Assembly (NCBI GenBank): GCA_945957335.1
Contig: CAMFLJ010000166.1
Coordinates: forward strand, 1 to 8,146
DNA from: an uncultured Actinomycetes bacterium
Lineage (GTDB): Bacteria > Actinomycetota > Acidimicrobiia > Acidimicrobiales > Acidimicrobilacustridaceae
Reading direction: 5' to 3'
DNA: 8,146 nucleotides
Shown: in pieces, positions 1 through 7,289 of the stretch
How positions within the stretch are numbered: position 1 is the first letter of the stretch
Layout: each line of letters starts with the position of its first letter
Program-made: the position numbers and the translations under genes
The notes under the pieces: generated by a model
Told to the model about the DNA's origin: nothing
Database searches by the model: none
The model's input: only the letters and a program-made list of their open reading frames with translations

Positions 1-33
1 TCGTCGGCAGCGTCAGATGTGTATAAGAGACAG
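1..33 (+). other. Illumina Nextera read-1 adapter (artefact, not genomic)
   Basis: The first 14 bases are TCGTCGGCAGCGTC and the next 19 are AGATGTGTATAAGAGACAG, which together are the Nextera read-1 transposase adapter; the second part is the Tn5 mosaic end. Genomic sequence starts at base 34, in the middle of proA. Reading frames entering from the adapter begin with the peptides MCIRDR (ATG at 17) or MYKRQ (ATG at 19), both translations of adapter sequence that should not be kept in a protein record. It was not trimmed before assembly and marks a true contig end. Seen directly; the adapter identity is established knowledge. Confidence 0.98.
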
Positions 34-1054
34 GGTCGAGGCCATGGCCGGGGGCCTGCGCCAGGTGGCCGGCCTGCCCGACCCCGTCGGCGAGGTGCTC
101 GACGGCTGGGTGCGCCCCAACGGCCTGCGCATCACGCGGGTGCGGGTGCCCCTCGGCGTGGTGGCGATCATCTACGAGAACCGGCCCAACGTCACCTCCG
201 ACGCCGCCGGCCTGTGCCTCAAGTCGGGCAACGCCGCCTTCCTGCGGGGCTCCTCGGGCGCCATCTCCTCGAACCTGGCCATCGCCGCGGTGCTTCGCGA
301 GGCCGTGGCCAAGGCCGGCCTGCCCGCCGACGCCGTGACCCTCGTCTCCGACACCAGCCGTGAGGCCGCCGTCGACTTCATGCGCCTGCGGGAGTCGATC
401 GACTGCCTGATCCCGCGTGGCGGGCCGTCGCTGATCCGCTCGATCCTCGACAACGCCACCGTGCCCTACGTGATCGACGGCGACGGCAACTGCCACGTGT
501 ACGTCCACGCCGACGCCGATCTCGACATGGCCCTCGACATCGTCGTGAACGCCAAGACCCAGCGCCCGTCGGTGTGCAACGCGGCGGAGTCGCTGCTGGT
601 CCACGCCGACGTGGCCGACGCGTTCCTACCCCGGGCGGCCGAGGCGCTGGCCGGGGTCGAGTTGCTGGGCGACGAGCGCACCCGGGCGCTGGTGCCCGGC
701 GCCGGCGCCGCCGACGACGAGGCGTGGTCCACCGAGTTCCTCGACCTCCGCCTGGCGGTGAAGGTCGTCGACGGCATCGACGACGCCATCGACCACATCG
801 CCCGCTACGGCTCGGGCCACTCCGAGGCCATCGTCACCCGCTCGGTGGAGGCGGCCGACCGCTTCACCACCGAGGTCGACGCCGCCGCCGTGGTCGTCAA
901 CGCCTCGACCCGCTTCGTCGACGGCGAGGAGTTCGGCTTCGGGGCCGAGATCGGCATCTCCACCCAGAAGCTCCACGCCCGTGGCCCCATGGGCCTGCGC
1001 GAGCTGACCTGCGCCAAGTACGTCGTGCGCGGCACGGGCCAGACCCGCGGCTGA
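34..1054 (+). CDS. proA: Glutamate-5-semialdehyde dehydrogenase (gamma-glutamyl phosphate reductase), 5'-truncated
   Basis: ProA reduces gamma-glutamyl phosphate with NADPH to glutamate 5-semialdehyde, the second step of proline synthesis from glutamate, in the cytoplasm. The first complete genomic codon is at 35 (VEAMAGGLRQVAG...), and 339 genuine residues run to TGA at 1052-1054. The family is usually about 417 residues, so roughly 75-80 N-terminal residues are missing because the contig ends here; this is not a biological truncation. Visible family signatures are PLGVVAIIYENRPNVTSDAA near the start, LIPRGGPSLI, GDGNCHVYV, the active-site segment AKTQRPSVCNAAE with the catalytic cysteine codon at 575-577, and the C-terminal FGFGAEIGISTQKLHARGP. 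The in-frame ATG at 17 belongs to the adapter and must not be used as the start. ProB, the usual partner, would lie upstream and is not visible. The gene ends 52 bases before the MoxR gene. Product assignment is very secure. Confidence 0.97.
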
Positions 1055-1076
1055 CCGACCGGAACGGAATCGGTAG

Positions 1077-1092
1077 CGGGAGGCGCATCCCG
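1077..1092 (+). repeat. Short inverted repeat between proA and the MoxR gene
   Basis: CGGGA (1077-1081) and TCCCG (1088-1092) are perfect complements around a six-base loop. No T-run follows, so it is a poor intrinsic terminator for proA. It sits just upstream of the candidate -10 of the next gene and could be an operator half-pair or chance in GC-rich DNA. Seen directly; function unknown. Confidence 0.25.
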
Positions 1093-1093
1093 G

Positions 1094-1099
1094 TAACGT
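1094..1099 (+). promoter_or_regulatory. Candidate -10 element for a leaderless MoxR transcript
   Basis: TAACGT fits the actinobacterial TANNNT -10 pattern and lies seven bases before the ATG at 1107, placing transcription initiation at or next to the start codon. No Shine-Dalgarno-like sequence lies at normal distance; the only purine run, GGGAGG at 1078-1083, is 23 bases away. Leaderless starts are common in actinobacteria. No convincing -35 is visible. Inference from spacing only. Confidence 0.35.
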
Positions 1100-1106
1100 C
1101 GGCCGG

Positions 1107-2012
1107 ATGGAGTCCCGCTTCGATTCGCCCGCGTCCGTCCGCTCCCGGCTGAAGGACGTCGACTACCTCTCCGACGACGCGATCGCGGGCGTGGTGTTCC
1201 TCGCCGACCGGCTGGGCAAGCCGATCCTGGTCGAGGGCCCCGCCGGCACCGGCAAGACCCAGCTGGCCAAGTCGGTGGCCGAGATCCTCGGCGCCCGCCT
1301 GATCCGCCTCCAGTGCTACGAGGGCCTCGACGAGTCCAAGGCGCTGTACGAGTGGAACTACAAGAAGCAGCTCCTGCGCATCCAGGCCGAGCGCAACAAC
1401 GAGTCGACCTGGGAGGACATCGAGACCGACATCTTCTCCGACGAGTTCCTCCTCACCCGCCCGCTGCTCGAGGCGATCCGCGCCGACGAGCCGGTCGTGC
1501 TGCTGATCGACGAGGTCGACCGCGTCGAGGTCGAGACCGAGGCCCTGCTCCTCGAGGTGCTCTCCGACTATCAGGTCTCGATCCCCGAGCTCGGCACCAT
1601 CGGCTCCAAGCAGATCCCGATGGTGTTCCTCACCTCGAACAACACCCGCGAGCTCTCCGAGGCCCTGAAGCGCCGCTGCCTCTTCCTCCACATCGACTAC
1701 CCCGACATGGAGCGCGAGAAGGAGATCATCCTCACCAAGCTGCCGGAGATCACCGACAGCCTCGCCGACCAGGTCGCCCGCATCGTGCGCTCGATCCGCC
1801 AGCTCGAGCTGAAGAAGGCCCCGTCGGTGTCCGAGACGCTCGACTGGGCCCGCACCCTCCTGCTGCTCGGCGTCGACTCGGTCGACGAGAAGGACGCCAT
1901 CGAGACGCTCAACATCCTGCTCAAGTACCAGAGCGACATCGCCCGGGCCACCAAGGAGCTGTCGGGCGACACCTCCGGCACCCGCAAGCCCGGCGTCCCG
2001 CGCACCTCGTGA
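1107..2012 (+). CDS. MoxR-family AAA+ ATPase (CoxD-like)
   Basis: This 301-residue cytoplasmic AAA+ ATPase belongs to the MoxR group, which couples ATP hydrolysis to maturation, metal insertion or remodelling of a partner enzyme, usually with a VWA-domain protein. Walker A is GPAGTGKT at residues 44-51, Walker B is VVLLIDEVD at about 130-138 (D135, E136), sensor 1 is FLTSNN at 174-179, candidate arginine-finger residues are R189/R190 in LKRRC, and a sensor-2-like helix PSVSETLDWARTLL starts at 239. The length matches CoxD/MoxR proteins. The N-terminus (short lead-in, then YLSDDAIAGVVFLADRLGKP before Walker A) agrees with the family, supporting the ATG at 1107. The gene ends seven bases before the CoxE-like VWA gene, so the two are almost certainly cotranscribed. 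CoxD itself acts in assembling the Mo-Cu site of aerobic CO dehydrogenase, but no cox structural genes are visible, so the client is unknown. Family call is strong; specific role is not. Confidence 0.93.
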   Translation: MESRFDSPASVRSRLKDVDYLSDDAIAGVVFLADRLGKPILVEGPAGTGKTQLAKSVAEILGARLIRLQCYEGLDESKALYEWNYKKQLLRIQAERNNESTWEDIETDIFSDEFLLTRPLLEAIRADEPVVLLIDEVDRVEVETEALLLEVLSDYQVSIPELGTIGSKQIPMVFLTSNNTRELSEALKRRCLFLHIDYPDMEREKEIILTKLPEITDSLADQVARIVRSIRQLELKKAPSVSETLDWARTLLLLGVDSVDEKDAIETLNILLKYQSDIARATKELSGDTSGTRKPGVPRTS

Positions 2013-2019
2013 GCCGCTC

Positions 2020-3507
2020 GTGACCCCTCCCGAGGCCGCCACCGCAGGCCCGGCCGCCGAGTCGCCGATGCTCGAGCTGCTCGCCGGCTTCATCTCGGAG
2101 CTGCGCGCCGCCGGCCTGCCGGTGAGCCTCACCGAGAACCTCGACGCGATGGAGGCGATCACCCACATCCCGATCGAGGACCGCGACGCGTTCAAGTACG
2201 CGCTGGCCGCCACGCTGGTGAAGAACAACGCGCACTGGCGGGCCTTCGAGACGGTGTTCGAGGTGTACTTCTCGCTGCGGGGCAGCCAGTACGCCCTCGA
2301 CGGTGACGAGCTGCACCTTCCCGACCAGGACGACGACGACCAGGCCAACCCCAACCCCGAGGGCGCCGGTCCCGGCGCCGGTGGCGGTGGCGGCGAGGCC
2401 ATGTCGCCCGAGCAGATGGCCCAGATGCTGTTCCAGGCGCTGCAGCGCGGCGACGACGCCCTCATGCGGGCCCTGGCCCGCCAGGCCGTCACCCGCTACG
2501 CGGGCATGGAGCCGGGGCGTCCCGTCGGCGGCACCTACTACCTCTACCGCACGCTGCGGAACCTCGATCTCGACGACGTGCTCGAGCGGCTGGTGCAGCA
2601 GGCCCGCGACGAGGCGCCCGAGCCGCTCACCTCGCTCGAGGAGCGCCTCGAGCGCGACGAGTTCGAGACGCGCATCGACAAGCTGAAGAAGGAGATCGAG
2701 GCTGAGATCCGTCGCCGCCTCGTCGCCGACCGCGGCGTCGAGGCGATGGCCAAGACGCTCCGCAAGCCGCTGCCCGAGGACGTCGACTTCATGCACGCCT
2801 CGCGCGAGGAGCTCGTCGGGCTCCGCAAGGCGATCTACCCCCTCACCCGCAAGCTCGCCGTGCGCCTGGCCCGCAAGCGCCGCCACGGCCGCAAGGGCCC
2901 GCTCGACTTCCGCAACACCGTGCGCCACTCGCTCAGCTACGGCGGCGTGCCGGCCGACCCGAAGTTCCGCTACCCGCGCCCGGCCAAGCCGGAGATCTTC
3001 GTGATCGCCGACATCTCCGGCTCGGTGGCGGCCTTCGCCCGCTTCACCCTCCAGCTCGTCTACGCTATCTCGGGGCAGTTCTCCCGGGTGCGCTCGTTCG
3101 TGTTCATCGACGGCATCGACGAGGTCACGCGCTTCTTCGAGGGCGTCGAGGACATCGGCGTGGCCATCCACCGGGTCAACACCGAGGCCGACGTGGTGTG
3201 GGTCGACGGCCACAGCGACTACGGCCACGCCTTCGAGGTGTTCTGGGAGCGCTACGGCCGCGAGGTCGGGCCCAAGACCACCGTGCTCATCCTCGGCGAC
3301 GCCCGGAACAACTACCACGCGTCGCAGGCGTGGGTGCTGGGCGAGATGCGCAAGAAGGCCCGCCACGTCTACTGGCTCAACCCCGAGCCCAAGGCCTACT
3401 GGGACACCGGCGACTCGATCGTGGGGGAGTACGCCATCCACACCGACGGCGCCTACGAGTGCCGCAACCTGCGCCAGCTCGAGAAGTTCGTCGAGGTCCT
3501 CGAGTAG
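2020..3507 (+). CDS. CoxE-like VWA-domain protein, partner of the MoxR ATPase
   Basis: A 495-residue protein whose C-terminal part is a von Willebrand factor A domain of the CoxE type. The metal-ion-dependent adhesion site is visible as IADISGS (D331, S333, S335), with HSDYG at 398-402 where these domains carry their next metal ligand, and ILGDARNNY at 424-432 supplying the later aspartate (D426). The N-terminal 20-95 segment (LLAGFISELRAAGLPVS...) is the conserved helical lead of these proteins. Between them lie an acidic, glycine-rich linker (DQDDDDQ at 102-108, GGGGG at 121-125), a charged helical stretch at 205-235 that may form a coiled coil, and a strongly basic patch at 277-292 (RKLAVRLARKRRHGRK). 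No signal peptide or membrane helix is seen. The GTG at 2020 follows the MoxR stop by seven bases; ATG at 2068 (residue 17) is a credible alternative, as conservation begins there and neither start has a strong ribosome binding site. MoxR/VWA pairs act together on an enzyme client; none is in view. Confidence 0.9.
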   Translation: MTPPEAATAGPAAESPMLELLAGFISELRAAGLPVSLTENLDAMEAITHIPIEDRDAFKYALAATLVKNNAHWRAFETVFEVYFSLRGSQYALDGDELHLPDQDDDDQANPNPEGAGPGAGGGGGEAMSPEQMAQMLFQALQRGDDALMRALARQAVTRYAGMEPGRPVGGTYYLYRTLRNLDLDDVLERLVQQARDEAPEPLTSLEERLERDEFETRIDKLKKEIEAEIRRRLVADRGVEAMAKTLRKPLPEDVDFMHASREELVGLRKAIYPLTRKLAVRLARKRRHGRKGPLDFRNTVRHSLSYGGVPADPKFRYPRPAKPEIFVIADISGSVAAFARFTLQLVYAISGQFSRVRSFVFIDGIDEVTRFFEGVEDIGVAIHRVNTEADVVWVDGHSDYGHAFEVFWERYGREVGPKTTVLILGDARNNYHASQAWVLGEMRKKARHVYWLNPEPKAYWDTGDSIVGEYAIHTDGAYECRNLRQLEKFVEVLE

Positions 3508-3524
3508 GCCCTCCCGCCGATCTC

Positions 3525-3562
3525 GTGCGCCGATCGCTCGCCGGAGCGACCCGTCAGCGCAC
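3525..3562. terminator. Nested inverted repeat between convergent genes, candidate bidirectional terminator
   Basis: The outer arms GTGCGC (3525-3530) and GCGCAC (3557-3562) are perfect complements. They enclose an inner stem, TCGCTC (3534-3539) and GAGCGA (3544-3549), closed by the tetraloop GCCG. The structure lies between the facing stop codons at 3507 and 3590 and can fold from either strand, as expected of a shared terminator. No T-run follows on either side, so it is not a classical intrinsic terminator; T-less hairpins are reported in high-GC actinobacteria. Structure seen directly; function inferred. Confidence 0.45.
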
Positions 3563-3589
3563 CGATTCGCGCAGGAGCGCCGGCCGCCG

Positions 3590-4516
3590 CTAGCTGCGGA
3601 AGCTGAGGAGCAGGTCGTCCCAGGGGGCGAACAGCTTGGGCTTCTCGTGCTCCTCGCGGAGCAGCACGCCGAGGCGGCGGCAGGTGAGCACGAGCTCGCG
3701 GGCGTCGCGGCCGGGCCAGGGGCGGGGGAGCAGCTCGGGCGGCAGCAGCGGGTCGTCGTCGAAGCACTGCTGGTACTCGATGCCGAACGCCAGGCTTCCG
3801 GGGAGGAACTCCTCCTCGGTGAGGCGCTTCTTCTCGCGGCGGCGCTCCTCGAGCAGCCCGGGGACGAAGTCGTAGCGCTCGACGAACGCCTGGTACTTGC
3901 GGCCGAGCTCGTCGAGGGGCCACAGCATCGCGGCGAGCTTGCGGGGGTCGGTGACCCCGCCCACCTCGAGGTCGTCGGTGGTGGCGAAGGTGGTGTGCTC
4001 CAGCACGCCGAGGCGGTCGGCCTGGTCGCGGGCGGCCTTCTCCCACGGGTGGGGCGACACGTAGAGGCCGTTCTGGATGGGTGCGCCGCCCATGTGGATC
4101 AGCTGGTCGCGGAACGCGTCGCGGCTGGCCCGCTTGGCCTCGGGGATGGCGAAGGCGACGAGGTGCCAGCAGCGGTCCCAGCCCCGGCCGGCGGCGTCCT
4201 GGCCGAAGGCGAGGCGGGAGCGCTCGAGGTTCTCGCCCATCGAGCGCAGGGCCTCGGGGGTGGCGTCGAAGCGGGCGTCGCGGCCCTCGCCGTGGCGGAC
4301 GAACAGGCCCTCGGCCACGAGGCGGCGCAGGCACGACCGCACCTGCTCGACGCTCTGCCCGCAGGCCTCGGCCACGGCGTAGAGCTCGCCGGCCTCGAGC
4401 GAGCCGTCCTGGCGGACCATGCCCAGCACCAGCACGCGGGTGGGCACCTCGGCGGGCGGGCCGAACAGGGTCGGGGGCCGCTCGCCCGGTTCGTCACGGC
4501 CGGTCGTTTCGCTCAC
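3590..4516 (-). CDS. PaaX-family transcriptional regulator
   Basis: A 308-residue DNA-binding regulator close in length to E. coli PaaX (about 316), the phenylacetyl-CoA-responsive repressor of phenylacetate catabolism. Residues 25-90 form a winged helix-turn-helix (VPTRVLVLGMV, then QSVEQVRSCLRRLVAEGLFVRHGEGRDARF). Residues 112-215 match the PaaX central domain (WDRCWHLVAFAIPE, RDQLIHMGGAPIQNGLYVSP, LWPLDELGRKYQAFVERY), and the rest is the all-helical C-terminal domain. The GTG at 4516-4514 begins VSETTGRDEPG and is the best start: the open frame continues upstream only as an Arg/Pro-rich shadow of cysH. The gene lies 89 bases downstream of cysH on the same strand and converges with the VWA gene. 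No phenylacetate genes are visible, and PaaX-family members regulate diverse targets, so ligand and regulon are unknown; control of itself or of the adjacent sulfur genes is conceivable but unsupported. Confidence 0.88.
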   Translation of the reverse strand: MSETTGRDEPGERPPTLFGPPAEVPTRVLVLGMVRQDGSLEAGELYAVAEACGQSVEQVRSCLRRLVAEGLFVRHGEGRDARFDATPEALRSMGENLERSRLAFGQDAAGRGWDRCWHLVAFAIPEAKRASRDAFRDQLIHMGGAPIQNGLYVSPHPWEKAARDQADRLGVLEHTTFATTDDLEVGGVTDPRKLAAMLWPLDELGRKYQAFVERYDFVPGLLEERRREKKRLTEEEFLPGSLAFGIEYQQCFDDDPLLPPELLPRPWPGRDARELVLTCRRLGVLLREEHEKPKLFAPWDDLLLSFRS

Positions 4517-4518
4517 GG

Positions 4519-4551
4519 CCGCAGTCAAACGCGACCGGTCACCGCGGTCAA
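4519..4551 (-). promoter_or_regulatory. Direct repeat and palindrome just upstream of the PaaX-family gene
   Basis: On the minus strand TTGACCGCGG (4551-4542) and TTGACTGCGG (4528-4519) match at nine of ten bases and start 23 bases apart, about two helical turns. Between them lies the perfect palindrome GACCGGTC (4533-4540). Both copies contain TTGAC, resembling a -35, but no good -10 follows before the GTG at 4516. The arrangement suits an autoregulatory operator. Repeats seen directly; role inferred. Confidence 0.35.
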
Positions 4552-4605
4552 GTGGCCCGGTGCCCGTGTGACCCAGCGAGCGGGGGAGCGCGGTGGCGCC
4601 CCGGC

Positions 4606-5285
4606 TCACATCATGTGCAGGCCGCACTCCGTCTTGGAGCGACCGGCCCAGCGGCCCGAGCGCGGGTCGTCGGGGTCGGTGGGCTTCTGGGTGCAGGGCT
4701 GGCAGCCGATCGAGGGGTAGCCCTGGGCGATCAACGGGTTCACGAGGATGTCGTGGTCGTCGATGTAGCCCTGCACGTCGAGGTCGGACCAGGTGGCGAT
4801 CGGGTTGACCTTGATGAGGCCCCGCAGGTCGCGGGCAACGATCGGGGCGGTGACCCGGCTGTCGGCCTCGGCCCGGCGCAGGCCGCTCATCCACGCCGCC
4901 TTGCCGCTGAGGGCCCGGTCGAGCTGACCGACCTTCACCGCGGAGCAGCAGTTCTCGGCGTCGGCCTGCCACAGCGGCTCGTCCTGGCGGGCCACGGTCA
5001 TGATCCGCAGGTTGAGCCCGTAGCGGCGGCGCACCGCCTCGACCGTGTCGAGGGTCTCGGGGAAGTGGTAGCCGGTGTCGATGAAGACGACCTCGATGGC
5101 GGGGTCGATCCGCCAGGCCAGGTCGATCAGGACCGAGTCGGTCATCGAGGCAGTGAGCGCCAGGTGGGGGGCGAAGTTCTCGACCGCCCACTCGATGATC
5201 GAGGAGGCCGGCCACGACTCGAACTGGCGGCTCAGGTCGGCCAGCTCGGCGTCGGTGAACTCCGGTGCGGAGAGGTTCGTCAGGC

Positions 5286-5289
<4 letters not shown>
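4606..5289 (-). CDS. cysH: Assimilatory adenylyl-sulfate (APS) reductase, [4Fe-4S] type
   Basis: This 227-residue cytoplasmic enzyme reduces adenosine 5'-phosphosulfate to sulfite and AMP with thioredoxin, feeding the sulfite reductase encoded just upstream. The fold is the adenine-nucleotide alpha hydrolase/PAPS reductase type, with a degenerate PP-loop LTASMTDSVLID at 45-56 and VVFIDTGYHFPETLDT at 67-82. The cysteine pairs C114-C115 (ENCCSAVKV) and C196/C199 (IGCQPC) are the cluster ligands that separate APS reductases from cluster-free PAPS reductases. The catalytic cysteine is C222 in the C-terminal KTECGLH. The ATG at 5289-5287 overlaps the TGA of sir in ATGA, and GGAG (plus-strand 5298-5301) sits eight bases before it, favouring it over the in-frame GTG at 5298. 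The tail ends in two methionines. Overlap implies translational coupling with sir. Assignment is strong; preference for APS over PAPS follows from the cysteines. Confidence 0.95.
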
Positions 5290-7055
<1,766 letters not shown>

Positions 7056-7092
7056 GGCGCTCTCTACTCCGGTCCCCGTGGGGGTCGTGAAA

Positions 7093-7111
7093 CCTGATGT
7101 CTGAGGTCAGG
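7093..7111. repeat. Dyad over the predicted sir transcription start
   Basis: CCTGA (7093-7097) and TCAGG (7107-7111) are perfect complements separated by nine bases. The dyad lies directly beside the predicted -10 (7112-7117) and covers the expected start near 7105, a typical repressor position. Arms seen directly; function inferred. Confidence 0.3.
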
Positions 7112-7140
7112 AATCTACTCGTGACCGGAGCGAAAGTCGA
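7112..7140 (-). promoter_or_regulatory. Candidate sigma-70-type promoter for sir-cysH
   Basis: Reading the minus strand, a -35 TCGACT (7140-7135, four of six to TTGACA) is followed after exactly 17 bases by a -10 TAGATT (7117-7112, four of six to TATAAT). Transcription would start near 7105, giving a leader of about 50 bases before the ATG at 7055. The region is visibly richer in A and T than its surroundings. Moderate match in the expected place. Confidence 0.45.
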
Positions 7141-7151
7141 CTTCTCCGGTC
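7123..7151. promoter_or_regulatory. Compound inverted repeat overlapping the predicted sir -35, candidate operator
   Basis: GACCGGAG (7123-7130) and CTCCGGTC (7144-7151) are perfect inverted copies. Between them is the ten-base palindrome AAGTCGACTT (7134-7143). The right arm GACTTCTCCGGTC pairs with the left arm GACCGGAG-AAGTC if three bases (7131-7133) bulge out. A third copy, CTCCGGTC, lies at 7067-7074 over the upstream purine run of sir. The element spans the predicted -35 and spacer, where a regulator would block or recruit polymerase. Sequence features are direct; operator function is inferred. Confidence 0.4.
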
Positions 7152-7178
7152 CGGAAATGAGGGTATTTTCGGTGGAAC

Positions 7179-7196
7179 GGGATTCCGCAAAATCCC
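7179..7196. repeat. 18-base dyad GGGATT-N6-AATCCC upstream of sir
   Basis: GGGATT (7179-7184) and AATCCC (7191-7196) are perfect six-base inverted arms around CCGCAA. The element is upstream of the predicted sir promoter and within the most A/T-containing part of the intergenic region. Its size suits a dimeric transcription factor site. It could also form a weak hairpin downstream of the DAHP synthase gene. Function unknown. Confidence 0.3.
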
Positions 7197-7225
7197 TGGT
7201 GGCCGGGGCCGTGGGCGCGCCCGAT

Positions 7226-7255
7226 CCGCCCCCTCGTGGCGACCCGGTCGGGCGG
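7226..7255 (-). terminator. GC-rich nested inverted repeat after the DAHP synthase gene, weak terminator candidate
   Basis: CCGCCC (7226-7231) and GGGCGG (7250-7255) are complementary; the near-palindrome CGACC-C-GGTCG (7240-7250) overlaps the right arm by one base. It lies 34 bases past the TGA at 7292-7290 of the DAHP synthase gene. No T-run follows in the direction of transcription, so termination is uncertain and read-through into sir is possible. Chance pairing is likely in DNA this GC-rich. Confidence 0.22.
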
Positions 7256-7289
7256 CCTCAGCGGGGGGCAGCAGGAAGGGTGAGCCGGC

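Noticed and set aside
15..33. Tn5 mosaic end suggesting a transposon
   Set aside because: The 19-base mosaic end is directly preceded by the Nextera read-1 tail at the contig edge, so it is a library adapter and not a natural element.
1921..3441. Long minus-strand open frame of 506 residues antisense to the VWA gene
   Set aside because: Val/Leu/Gly/Asp-rich low-complexity translation typical of the antisense of high-GC genes; the plus-strand frame has clear family motifs. The 531-residue antisense frame at 897-2492 is rejected for the same reason.
1107..3507. MoxR/VWA pair as a defence or CRISPR-associated system
   Set aside because: MoxR-VWA modules occur in some defence islands, but there is no nuclease, protease or other effector gene nearby and the neighbours are housekeeping genes.
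7056..7105. Riboswitch (for example a SAM-responsive leader) ahead of sir
   Set aside because: The predicted leader is only about 50 bases, too short for the known SAM aptamers with an expression platform, and no conserved aptamer core is seen.
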